The notes below the pieces were generated by a model. It searched no databases. It was not told where the DNA came from and saw only the letters and a list, made by a program, of their open reading frames with translations. The translations under genes were made by a program, and so were the position numbers. Positions 1 to 10,600 of a DNA stretch of 20,402 nucleotides are shown piece after piece. This DNA is from Polyrhizophydium stewartii (Eukaryota > Chytridiomycota > Chytridiomycetes > Rhizophydiales): the NCBI GenBank assembly GCA_027604665.1, contig JADGIZ010000189.1, forward strand, positions 1 to 20,402, given 5' to 3'. Positions within the stretch are counted from its first letter, which is position 1; the number at the start of each line of letters is the position of its first letter.

Positions 1-26
1 GTGTGTGTGTGTGTGTGTGTGTGTGT
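1..26. repeat. (GT)13 dinucleotide microsatellite
   Basis: Thirteen uninterrupted GT units open the window. They lie in what must be an intron of NOT1, because a polypyrimidine-rich stretch ending in TTTGCAG leads straight into the first NOT1 exon at 59. Several NOT1 donors downstream also begin GTGTG, so the repeat may overlap or extend a splice donor whose exon lies just left of the window. Confidence 0.9.
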
Positions 27-58
27 CAACAAGCCGCCTGACAATTTCTTGTTTGCAG

Positions 59-3000
59 CGCTCAAACCAGCCATATGTCGACATGGCGGTGTATGCTTCG
101 TCGCGGTATCCGTCAGTGCTTCCTGAGGGCCTTCGCCTTCGCCATGGTGGACTCACGCCCCATCAGGTAGGTGGCTTTCTTTCTATTATCATGGCGATTT
201 TCCGGCTTGGAACGATGCACTTTTGACACCACATCTGCAACTGTGTGTGCATTTGGCAGCTCCGTGTCTACGAGGACTTTGGCCGCATTTCGCACAGCGC
301 CGAGCGACACGTGCGCCCGAGCATGAGCCAGCGCGATCAACATGGCGCCGCTGGCGCCGCGCCTCAACAGCCTGCTGCGGCGCCAGTCGACGAAGCTATG
401 CCTGTCCTAACTGCACAGCAGATTGTCGAGAAATTCGGCGTGCGTGTTCCGCTAAGCATTAGCTGCTGATTGTTTCCATGCGAGATCCCGACTGACCTCC
501 TGACGCTGTTTCCAATGACTCTGTTTTCGTTAGTTTGTCGTTGCTGAGCTGGACAAGCAGCTCACCGAGAACGCGTCCATGGCGCTGGGAGCTCTCCCAC
601 CGCAGCACGAAATCCGCGCCCTCATTGCCCAGGTGCTGCTGCTGTTCACCCAGACCCCGTCGCTCGAGGAGTTTTCGCTCCTATTCTCGCAAAAGATTGT
701 GCAACTTCTGTACAAGAGCAGCTCCCCGCTGGCGCGGACTGTGTATGTCTTCATCTTGAAGCGATTCTGCGACCTTTCCAAGGGCCTTGGCAAGGAGCTG
801 CGCGAGTGGTTCCTGTATAACGATGACGAGGTCAGACTGTGTGGCGGCCCTCTGACGTTCAGTGCGCCTTGCGGTGCTGACAAATGGAGCATGTGCATTG
901 CAGCGCAAACTGGACGTCAATGTGACCATGGTGCTTCTCGACAGCGACCTCTTGGGCATCGCCGAGCTCGACATGCAGCTTGCGCGTCAGATCGAGACCG
1001 GACGACCTGCCGTGATTGAGTTTGCAGCAGGGCTCTTGTCGGCGTGCTTGCTGGAGCGCAAGGATTTTGCCTTCCACACAGACTTTCTGTTCACAACCCA
1101 GTCACTTTCCAAGCTTGTCGCGCGAGGCGTCGCTGCACCAAGGTACGCGCTTGCAAGCGAGCAATATTAACAGCAGCAGCTGTTGTGATAAGCGCTTGGA
1201 GCCCCACGGCGTTGTCGCTGACCTTTACGGCTCCCGCCACAAAACAGCGTCGCACAGGTTCTCGACAGCATTGAAAGGGCGTCGGCGATTGTCGCGGTCA
1301 AGGAGGTCGTCTCTCAAGATCTCGAGAGCTCTGCTGTGCGCATGCGTCTTGGGCTGGTTTTCCAGGAGTGGGTCCACATCTACAACCATCCATCTTCGAG
1401 CGAAGCGGCGCACATTCAGTTTGTCTCGCAGCTCGAAAACATCCTCAAGGTCGACGCCATCTCGCCGCTCTTTTTCCGCGTCTGCACTGAGCTGAGCATC
1501 GAGTCTTACCACAACATCAAGGCGGCGAACGTGGCACCGGCCCGTGCCTATCAGGCGGTCGATGCGTTTGCGCGACTCATTGTGCTGCTTGTTGTGCACC
1601 ACTCGGATCCCGCGGGTGCCGACGACAACAAGGCGCGCCTGAACCTGACGGCCAAGATCCTCTCGATCATTGTCCTTGTTCTTGTGCACGCCCACGAGCA
1701 GAGCCAGACGCACTTCAATCAGCGTCCGTTCTTCCGTCTGTTCTCCAGCCTGCTCAATGACCTACGGCAGTACGAGATGCAGCTGCAGCCAATCGACATC
1801 CAGATTCTGTCTGCTATCAGGTGTGAGCTCTGTCGGCAGAAACAGCGTGCGCCGCCAGCCGGCTTTTGCTGACGCTCGCTGTTCCGGTGCCTTTTTTTTT
1901 GCAGCAATACGTTCAACACGCTGCAGCCGTCCTTCCTCCCCGGCTTTGCGTTTGCTTGGATGCAGCTTATCTCGCACCGCAATTTTATGCCGCGGCTGCT
2001 GCTGTCGGAGAACCAGAGGTTCTGGCCGTATTTCCAGCGCCTGCTCGTCGAGCTGTTCCAGTTCCTCGACCCGTTTCTTCAGCAGACCCAACTGACTGAG
2101 ACGACGCGACTTCTTTACCGCGGCACGTTGCGCATCCTGCTGGTGCTGCTACGCGACTTCCCGGGCTTCCTGTGCGACTACCACTTCAGTCTCGTGGATG
2201 TGATCCCGCACACATGCATCCAGCTGCGCAATCTGATTCTGAGCGATTTTCCGCGCAACATGCGCTTCCCGGATCCGTTCACGCCCAATCTCAAGGTCGA
2301 CTTGCTCCCCGAAATCAATCAGCCGCCGCGGGTGCTCTCAGACTACACGCGCAGCCTCGCCGCAGACGGCTTCAAGCAGGATATCGACGCCTACCTCAAG
2401 ACGCGCGGGCCAGTGTCGTTTCTGATTGATCTGCGCAGCCGCTTGCTGCTCAACGATTCTGCGGCGGCACCCGGCGCGTCCAAGTACAACGTGCGCGTGA
2501 TCAACGCATTGGTGCTCTACGTCGGCGTGCAGGCGATTGCTCAGGCGCAGCACAAGCAGCAGGTGCAAGGAACCTCGCCCATCACCCATAGCGCGCCAAT
2601 GGACATATTCCAGCAGCTTGTCGTTGACCTGGACACTGAGGGTGTGTGCCCTTCTATTCGTTTGTTTATTTGGCTCGGCCGCCTGCTGCGTTGGCTGTCC
2701 TCGCTGACACCTTGCCCGGCACTCGTCTTCAGGCAGATACCTCTTCTTGAGCGCCATCGCCAACCAGCTGCGGTATCCCAACAGCCACACCCACTACTTT
2801 AGCTGCGTGCTGCTGTATCTCTTTGCCGAAGCAAGCCAAGAAATCATCCAAGAGCAGATCACAAGGTGTGTGCGCTTTGCTCATGCGAGGTCGTGCTGCT
2901 GTTGCTCCAAGCTAACCACCGGAGCTCAGAGTGCTCGTCGAACGCCTGATTGTCAACAGGCCGCATCCTTACGGTCTGCTGATTACGGTTATCGAGCTGT

Positions 3001-3134
3001 TCCGCAATCCGCGCTACAACTTTTGGGACTCGAACTTTATTACCGGCGCACCGGAAATCGAGCGTCTGTTCCAAACGGTCGCCAAGTCGATCAACAGTTC
3101 CATGTCGCGGGTGCCCCAAATGGCCACGGCGTGA
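59..3134 (+). CDS. NOT1: CCR4-NOT complex scaffold subunit NOT1, C-terminal part (5' end off window)
   Basis: NOT1 is the large scaffold of the CCR4-NOT deadenylase, which shortens mRNA poly(A) tails. Eight exons read in phase: 59-166, 260-439, 534-830, 904-1142, 1269-1820, 1905-2641, 2733-2865 and 2930-3134, giving 816 codons to a TGA. The first visible exon carries the [14 protein letters not shown] segment, followed by LRVYEDF across the first intron. Exons from 1905 encode the highly conserved NOT1 C-terminal domain: [80 protein letters not shown] and [10 protein letters not shown]. This domain binds NOT2/NOT3. The protein ends normally, shortly after the match to human CNOT1 stops. The acceptor at 1268 was chosen for phase and is the least certain junction. 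The gene meets SGF73 tail-to-tail. Confidence 0.97.
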
Positions 3135-3360
3135 TCGGCTGTTTTCGCCGACCCGTCCGCCCTCTTTCGGCTGCCTCTGCCTCCTGTCTCCTCCTTTTGT
3201 TTTTTCTCTTTGCGCGCTGCTCGCCCTTTCTCTTTCATGGGCGTGCATCTCTTTTCTTTCGATTTCCGCCTTTCTTTTGGTTGCCATGCTTCAAGAAGAA
3301 TGCCCTGGCAGCGCCTTTTTATTGCGACATCTTTGCGATGCGTTTGTTGGATGCAAGAGC
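3135..3360. other. Tail-to-tail intergenic spacer, pyrimidine-rich on + strand
   Basis: This 226 bp spacer separates the NOT1 and SGF73 stop codons. About 3170-3290 is strongly C/T-rich on the plus strand. No gene is visible. It should contain both 3' UTRs, but I see no AATAAA on either side. Confidence 0.6.
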
Positions 3361-5053
3361 TCAGGAGCGAAAGCCCGGCGTGCCAAGAAGCGTGCCTGGC
3401 GGTGCCGCCATTCCTGCTGCCGCGCCCGAGGTCGACGCGGCGGCGTCGCGATCGCGGAACACGTCCGCCATCGCCATCCGTCGCTTATACTGAGCCCAGC
3501 TGCCGAGAGATGAGCACGACTGCGACGTCGGCACGAGAGACGTAGGGGCAAACGATCGTAGGGCGGCGAGCACGCGCGAAACTTCCTCCTCTTGGTTTAT
3601 CTTCTCAGCGACCGACGGCGCCGCCGCGGCGGGCCGCGGAATCGACTTTGCGGCAATTGCCGTGCGCTCTGCCATATTATGCAGTCAGAACGGCGGACAA
3701 GAGCCGACACAACACGCCGCCACCCACCCTTGTTCCCGCGCGACAGCATAGACCGCGTTTGGTGCTCTTGGTAGAGGGTGTCGTATGGCAGGCTGCGGCC
3801 GGCGACAGCCCGTTTGGACGAGACTGAGTGGATCTTGCAGGTGATGGAGCGAGCGCACGGAGTGCCGTTATCGAGCATAACACCGCATTGGCTATCAAAG
3901 TTGACTGGGCCGCCTTTGATCTTTTTATCTTTTGCGGCCTCGCCGCGGTTGGCCCTGGGCGTCAATGGCTGGGATGGATGCGCGGCTGCGCGCGGACCAT
4001 CGTCAGCCTGTTTCGAAGGCATGACCGCGTCATGTCGGCATCTGCAAGAGGCGCGTACCTTCCTGGCGCGGCGTGGCCGGCGCTGGCACGGGCGAGGGCA
4101 TTGTGTGCGAGGATGCAGACGCAGAGGGAGCCATTGGTGGAGGAGGTGCCATGGCCGCAAGCGTCTGCACAGCAGGCATCTGGTGCGGTATCGATGGCGC
4201 AGCAAAGTGCGCGAGCGATGAGGCTGGGGTGAACGCCGCTTGGGTCGCGATTGGGGGTGCCACGTGTGCGTGGCCCTGCAATGCGATGGTCCCAGGAGAG
4301 CCGGCCGGCGGCTGCGTCTGTTGGGCGGCCTGCAAGTGCGCTTGCGTCTGCGCCTGCGCCTGCGCCTGCGGAAGCGCTGCGATAGTTGTTGGAAAGGCGG
4401 TCGAGGCGGTCGACATGGACGCAGGCATCGTCTGCGGCGGCTTCCTCTTCTTGGACACGAGCGAGCTTGCGGACGACGACTTGGGAAGCTTGTTGGGCTT
4501 TGAGGACATGCGCTGCTTGCAGATCTCTGTCGGCCAGCCAGCGGGTGGGCGAGCGGGCATCCACGAGCGAGAGCAGGCGCAGCGATGCCGGACCCGCCAA
4601 CACCGCGGGTTGCGATTGCGTCAGCAGAACCTGCGCGTGCGCGGATGATCGACTGCGCCTGGCGCGTCGAGCAGCAGGGATGCAGCGGGCAGCGGGCAGC
4701 GGGAGGTCAAGCGCACCGAGGTGCCTTGCAAAGCCGCTCTGGATTACGGGCCGGCTGCAGTGTGAGCAGCTCACGACAACGAGTTCGTCCTTGATTGGGA
4801 TAGAGTGCGACGCGGGCGACGGCGGGTCGTTGTGTAAGTCTGGGCGACCAGAGGCGACAGCGCACGGCGCACGGCGAGCAGCGCACGGCGAGCAGCGCAC
4901 GACGAGCAGCGCGCGGGTGGCGGGCGATGCGGACAGGACGTCAGCGGTAGGCAGGGCCAGGTGTCGCCGCCTTCGAGGCGCAGACGTCCGACCTTCAGCG
5001 AAGCAAAGCGTGGAACGAAAGGCTGCCCAGGTTGGATGCTCGTTGAGGGGCAT
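3361..5053 (-). CDS. SGF73: SAGA DUB-module subunit SGF73 / ataxin-7 homologue with SCA7 domain
   Basis: Sgf73/ATXN7 anchors the histone H2B deubiquitinase module to SAGA in the nucleus. Minus-strand exons 4717-5053, 4059-4526, 3728-3985 and 3361-3668 join in phase to about 456 aa. The N-terminal zinc finger (C96-x2-C99-x11-H111-x3-C115) is split by the first intron, and its last cysteine appears only after splicing. A long low-complexity P/Q/A/S linker follows. The SCA7 domain is then clear: C302-x9-C312-x5-C318-x2-H321, continuing [17 protein letters not shown] conserved acidic/helical stretch ([14 protein letters not shown]) is in the last exon. The ATG at 5053 is the first in-frame one, but the arginine/alanine-rich piece between it and the zinc finger covers a 14-bp tandem repeat and may hide another intron, so the N-terminus is uncertain. 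The zinc finger and SCA7 domain make the family call firm. Confidence 0.93.
4343..4370. repeat. Hexamer (TGCGCC-type) repeat coding Gln-Ala in SGF73
   Basis: A period-6 repeat that is read on the minus strand as alternating Gln-Ala ([10 protein letters not shown]) inside the SGF73 linker. The unit is a multiple of three, so copy changes would keep frame. Confidence 0.85.
4869..4910. repeat. 14-bp tandem repeat, three copies
   Basis: Three consecutive near-identical copies of a 14-bp unit (GCACGGCGAGCAGC; the third copy has one change). It falls in the open 5' part of the first SGF73 exon. A 14-bp unit rotates the frame, which is unusual in coding DNA. Confidence 0.85.
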
Positions 5054-5547
5054 GGACTCTGGCGCAGACGGCTGGGACGAGCTGTCCACGGCGGGCGCGT
5101 ACCGACGGCATCAGCGAGCCGTCTCGAGCAGTGCCGGCGCAGGCCGTCCGGCTCACATCAGCTCCCCGTTGGAAATGGCTTGAGAGCTTACGGGACAAGT
5201 GTGAAACCCGACTCGGGCACACCCACATCCGCAAGGATCGAAGAATGCGGCTCGTCACCCCACGGATGCTCTTGCGACCGCGCAAGTCTTTCCGCGAATA
5301 AGAGCACTCTCCATGGGCTGAACTTCAAGGTTCGCTGCATTAGAGCCTGTGGCCGTTTACATATTAAGATGGCGTCTTGTATATTGCGGCTGACCTGTAC
5401 ATCGCCTCAGAAATGCGCGATTGGGAGAGGAAGCCAGCGGTCGTGAGACGGCTCAAGGACTTGAGGCAATTGGGCGTCGCGCTAGCGTTGGATGGCTGGG
5501 AAAGAGGTTTAATCCGTGCAACACAGCAACAACTCATGGTGTCCCAA
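5054..5547. other. Intergenic stretch between SGF73 and NXT1, no gene seen
   Basis: This 494 bp contains no reading frame with recognisable protein features on either strand. It should hold the SGF73 promoter/5' UTR (right-to-left reading) and the NXT1 3' UTR. The part around 5340-5400 is noticeably more AT-rich than its surroundings. An upstream noncoding or short coding exon of SGF73 here cannot be excluded. Confidence 0.5.
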
Positions 5548-6239
5548 TCAGACGAAGCGGAATGTGTCGGTAACAATAAAGTCTGAGTCGGACGGTCATC
5601 AGCCCATGCTAGCCGATCGCTCGTCATGCGCCCATCGCGGGGCTTACAGTTGCCCTTGGACTCGGGGCGTTGGCGCAACACAAACGACTGGTGGAACAGC
5701 TTGCGCCGCTGCTCGTCTCCATAGCGCACATTGCCTGATTGATCCATCAAGTAAGGAAATGCATGCAGCGGGCCGCTGTTCGTCAGCAGAGTGCCGCTGC
5801 GACTCCTGCTCTGCGGCCTACTGACCCGAGATTGTGACGAGGATGTCGCTCGACTCTGTCAGCGGCTGGCAGTCGTACGAGAGCACCTCGTGGTCTGGTT
5901 GGCAACCCGGTCAGTCCGCGGTAAGCGGCGCAAGCGGCGCCGAGGCTCCAACGGGATGGGCCGCCACACACCCGAGATTGGAAAGTCGAGGTACGATCGT
6001 GCGATTGCCGCGGCGCCTTGTGTTGTGTTGCCGTTCCAGACGAGCACCGATGTCTCGCCGTACAGGTTGGCGAGGGCGTGGCGCTGGCGGTCGAACATTG
6101 AGTAGAACGCTGGCACAAAGGTGTCCGCCGCCCGCGACGAGACGTCGAGCAGCTGCCGCGGTGGAGCGAGTCAGCCGAGGCAGGGGACCGCGCTGGCGCA
6201 TGCGGCCTCAGCGTGCGGTCGCCAGACCTGCGTGTTCAT
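5548..6239 (-). CDS. NXT1: NTF2-related mRNA export factor NXT1 (p15)
   Basis: NXT1/p15 pairs with NXF1 (TAP/Mex67) to carry mRNA through nuclear pores. Five minus-strand exons (6228-6239, 5972-6152, 5826-5894, 5648-5734, 5548-5582) join in phase to 127 aa, a normal length for a single NTF2-like domain. Recognisable pieces are FYSMFDRQRHAL, LVWNGN (typical of NXT1 rather than NTF2), SYDCQPL, GNVRYGDEQRR, FHQSFVLRQR and the end YFIVTDTFRFV. The C-terminal pieces appear only after removing introns. The first coding exon has only four codons (MNTQ); it was chosen because it has a GT donor, a GCAG acceptor and keeps the phase. NXT1 lies between SGF73 and COX IV on the same strand. NTF2 itself is the main alternative, less likely given LVWNGN and DCQP. 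Confidence 0.92.
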
Positions 6240-6479
6240 GAGAAGAGACGGGCAAAGTGTCGCGCCTTGCAACTCCTCCAGCCCCGCGGCGCCGTCTGAC
6301 TGGCCGCAGGCCCAACCGCCGGGCCGCCCAGGCCCCCCGCTCTCCACCATCTCGCCTCACGCACAACCGCATGACGAATGCGAGCCAAGGTCGGATTGAT
6401 CTTGGCGCCGAGCTGACGTCGCGCGGAGCTCTTGGCGAAACGGACAGGCCATGCTTCATTTGCGGCGACCTTTGGAGCT

Positions 6480-7385
6480 TCAGTTGGTCTTGCTCTCCTC
6501 GGCGAGGACCTTGGCGTACGCGCCCGAGAAGGGGTTCTGCTTCCTCTCGATCGCGAGCTTGTCCTGCGCCTCGACCCACTCCTTGCTGAAGGTCTTGGGC
6601 TGCGGCTTGGCTGAGCGACGGTGCGGCGGCAACGGCGACAAGCGGCGCAGCGACAGGCGTGGCGGCGGCAAATTCGGGCAGCCCGAGTCAGCGTCGACGT
6701 GCACGCCAGCTCCATCTGCTGCGGCTCGACGAGGTGGCTCTGGCACGACTCACAGCTCTCCCAGGCAACCCAAAGGCCAAAGGTGGCGACCAGGAAGGCG
6801 CCGACCCAGGCGGTGACCTTCCTGTTCAGAGCGGGGTCGGATGGCGTGCGGGCGCCGTACGGGCCGTAGGCAATGAAGTAGACTGCGGAGAACGCCGCGG
6901 GCGTGCGGTCGCCGGTCAGCGGCAGCTCGAGGTTGCGTGGCCGCGCGTCACCGAGACAAAAAAGCGCGCTGATGATGGCGGGAGCGACGCCTGCGCTTGC
7001 GGGCGGCCGGGCGGCCGGGCAGGCGGGCACGGCCCGCGCCTCGGCGGCGGCGGCGGGCGGGGCCTCGCCTGCTTGCGCACCACCGCCGGCGCCGCAGAGG
7101 TGCTGCTCCGCGCGGGCGCCGCGGCTGGCGTCCTGCGGCAGACTCACTTGCACGCTTCTGCTCGAGCGTCAGCGACTTCCAGTCGCCCTTCTGCAGCTCG
7201 GCGAGGTGGTCGGCAATGGCGCCCTGCTCGGCCTCGGGCAGCTTGGACCAGCGCGCCTCGATGTGCGTGAGCGACGAGGGGCTGATGACGGACGTCGAGG
7301 CAAGGCGCTGCGCGCTGAGCAGCGACGCAGGCGCGCGGCGGGCGGCGGCGGCGGCGGCGACAGCGAGGGGCGCGCGGGCGATCAT
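6480..7385 (-). CDS. COX4: Cytochrome c oxidase subunit IV (yeast Cox5a / mammalian COX4 family)
   Basis: A nuclear-encoded subunit of mitochondrial complex IV that contacts the catalytic core in the inner membrane. Exons 7148-7385, 6754-6882 and 6480-6610 join in phase to 165 aa. The N-terminus is an Arg/Ala-rich mitochondrial presequence (about residues 1-30). The matrix part has ARWSKLPEAEQ and KGDWKSLTLEQKRA, then YFIAYGPYGAR after the first intron. One membrane helix spans about residues 102-120 (TAWVGAFLVATFGLWVAW). The inter-membrane tail has TFSKEWVEAQDKL and NPFSGAYAKV. The two introns (6611-6753, 6883-7147) are very GC-rich and open in the wrong frame, so single-frame reading misses two thirds of the protein. 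The symbol follows mammalian usage; yeast calls this family Cox5. Confidence 0.93.
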
Positions 7386-7624
7386 GACTTGGGTCAGGGT
7401 GATTTCACCCGATTTACGGCGGCAAAGAGCGAGGCTTCATTCCCCAGGCCGATGCGGGCGGGGCCGATGCGGCCATCACGGCTGAGGCGCGGGGCTCTGC
7501 GGCGTCACCTGCGGCGAGGCGGCGCGCTGGCTCGATCCCAGCGCGAGGCGGCGCCTCGACGTCAGTCCCGACCTCGACAGAACCGGCGACTCGCCGTGCC
7601 CGCGCATCTGCCAGGCGAACCCCG
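7386..7624. other. Spacer between retinoblastoma tail and COX IV start
   Basis: This 239 bp holds the COX IV 5' flank and the 3' flank of the pocket-protein gene. I see no further gene or clear motif. Confidence 0.5.
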
Positions 7625-10600
7625 TTAGTACTCCGCCGCGGCGCGAGGTGGCGACTCAGTGCACTCTGAGCTTGCCTGGCGAGCAACCTGGGGCGTATTC
7701 GCGGGGCTCGAGCCCACGCTGCTGCAGCTGGCCGATCTGACCATGGTGCTCGTCATGGATCGGCCCGCGCTGGCGGTTCGGCTTCTTGTCGGGTGGGCAC
7801 TGAGGCTCTGCGTGCTCGTGTCGTCGCATTCCATGCCGCCGCCGTGCAGTGGGTAGGCGCCATCCGAAGCGCCGCGATGCCTGCCATATTCGTGGCTGGG
7901 TGGCGGGCTTTCGTCGGTCTGCATGGCGTCATCGCGGTGCAAGACCGACGCCTCCTGCTGCATGTACTGTTGCAGGCTCCCGTCAGCACGATGCTCTGCT
8001 TCCACTGCACCCGGCTCTCGGGGTGTGGCTTGCCCCTTTGAACAGCGACGCTGTTTTGGCAACGAAGATTTCGTCATGAAACTTGACGAGGCTTGCGGGC
8101 TCCATGTCCCGTCCCATGAACACAGCTGCATATGCCTTGCCGCGGCGTCAGTGTGAGCAGAAGGGCAGGGCATTGAGCACAATGCAGGGCAGGCACACCT
8201 CTTCGCTGCAAAAGTCGGTTTTGCTGTACGCATTTGTGATGTCCTTGAACGATGGCTTGGTATCGCTGAGCTGGCCCACGGTGTGGATACTCAGCATAAC
8301 GACAATGTCGACATTTCGATCTGAAACAATCTCGAGCATCGGCTCGAGGCACAGAAGCTTATAGACGCACGACCAAGAATCGGCCGTGTGCTTTTCGGAG
8401 AGCTTAAGACTGCGACAGAGCCGGCTGTGACGCTTGAATGCCAGATCGACAGCTTGCGAGAACAACTCCTGTGCGCGGCTCAGTATCAGCACGGTTTCTT
8501 CCGAGCGGAAAGCGTGAAAGTAGCATCCGCCGCACCTCCCACGCAGGATATTGCCCAGTTCTCCAGTTTTGTGGAGTACCGCCGAAGCAATCGGCAGAAA
8601 GCGGCCGTCGCGCCAAAGCAAAGGTTGACTCTGCGTACCACCTCGCAACTGCGGAGCTGCATGTCGGTGGCTCTGTCAAAATATGGCAGTCAGCACCAGT
8701 AACATATGCACCCCGCAAGTAATGCTAGACAGGCTTGCTTTGAGTGGGATCGGACGTCCACAATAACCACGCTTTAAACTCCTTGTCCATCCAGATTTCG
8801 GCCGACAGAAGGCGCTCGGTGACAATGAACAGCTTGCCGTTGAGGATTTCCTTAGACTGGATCGAGAGTCAGTGTTTTGACTTTCGGAGAAGAGCAAGCG
8901 ATTGAGCCGAGTCCAATGCATCACTAACCGATGCTTGGTGCTCCATAACGACCAATGAGGTGGCCAAGATATCCGTCGGCTCAGCACGAGTCTGATCACG
9001 CAGGAAGCGGTGTGGAACATCCTCCTGCCCAACCGATCGAGCGTCACTTGCGCGGACTGTGCAAGTGCACATGCCAATCCAGCAATGTTTTTCTCACCAC
9101 CAGCACAACGCGTACAGATTCGAGCGCCACAAGGAGAAGTGCTCTGTAAAAGCCTTCGTCCTTTTGGTGTCCCGCACGTATATAGAAGGCGTAGCGAGTC
9201 AGTTGCATGCCCTGGTAGAGTTCAATATGACTCGCGACCAACCTGAAGCTCCGGCCTGAACTGTGCCGAAAACCACCTCAGCAGCGCATAGAAAAGACTT
9301 TGCCCAAGCTCCCAGGCAGCATTGTGTTTGCCCTTCTTCTCTGAAAGTCGCTCTGCATTGAAGGCCTGGGCGTCAGCTAGCACCAAGGAGAGCACCGGCA
9401 ATCATTTCCTTCAGCTCACTGCAGGTTTCGATCACAACGTTCCGGGCGCTCTGCGAGAGCGTACACTGATCAAGCATTCGATCCGTTGACCCATGCACTC
9501 TCTTTGCAGAAGGATTGACTGCACTTGGCGGAATCGACTGGGCCGTAGTACACACACGAGGTCAGCCTCATAACGATTAGCCACACGATCAGGGTGTAGA
9601 CTGACATTCCGTTGAACAAACTTGCGAATCCCATCGAGCTCCTCGTGCCTGCTTAAAGACAGAGCGCTTCTATTGCTAGCCCGAGAAGTGATTGGCGTTT
9701 GCAGGCCAGGTGCGTCCTGAATTTGCGTGCATCGATCATGGCCTCAGCTGATTCTGCCGCAAGGACGCATTTAACGAGCCTGCTCATTACCTTCGTTGAC
9801 AACTGCAGTCTGAGCACCGACGACTTTCGGGTGCTGAACATGCTGATGCTTGGCGTTCGCGCATAGCGTTGGGGAGCTGTTGCAAACTGTCAGTTCAATG
9901 ACTGGCTGACCTCGGAGGGTACGGACTGAGTGCTACAGCCATATTCGGCACCTTTTGAGCTTTCGTTGCTTGCAAGAAACATGACTGGGTCCAACTCTGC
10001 CCTCGACTTCATGGCCGAAATCTGCAGCAAGCGCTTCGCAGAGTCCAAGTTTGCATGGAGCAGCCCGTTCACACCCGGGTCGAACGCTGCTGGAAACTCC
10101 TCCCACGGCAAAGACTTGATCTTGAAAGGGGGTCCGCTCTTGAGCAGATTGCTTTCGCGACACCACTAGTCGATATTGTTCCAGCACGAAGGCGTGTTAG
10201 CAGTACGCATAAAGCATACATATTTGCGGATGATTCTGCTTGCTCACCATGAGTGCTACAAGAAGTTGCGACTTCAGCAAGTCAACGTCCTTTTCGCCGA
10301 CTTTAAGAGCTTCGCACAACTTTTGAAAGTATGCGGTGAAGTAACCGAACGTGCCGGCCGCACTTGTCTGTGGGCGGCTGCCTGTAACAGAGCTTGCGGC
10401 TGCGCGCGGCGTCTTGTGAGTATGCAAAAGCGATTGGGAACGCATTGATCAGACCCACCGTCTTGCAGCGAGACCAGCTGGCTTGGTTTGAGCTGGCTCA
10501 AAAAGAACAGGCAGAAGATGGCGAGACCTTCACGGCTGCGAGGCACAGGCGAGCTCGCAAGTCCTTGACATTGAAGCGCAACAGAGATGTTTTGTCATGG

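Noticed and set aside
4073..4648. Cys/Ala-rich plus-strand frame of 191 codons
   Set aside because: Antisense of the SGF73 Gln-Ala linker; the apparent cysteines come from the complemented hexamer repeat.
3962..5089. Single 375-codon minus-strand frame
   Set aside because: It reads through two SGF73 introns; only the zinc-finger part is real, and splicing restores the missing zinc-finger cysteine and the SCA7 domain.
9650..9850. Possible frameshift in box A of the pocket protein
   Set aside because: A canonical intron (9717-9790, donor AAG|GTAATG, acceptor ATTCAG|GAC) restores one open frame in phase, so no frameshift is needed.
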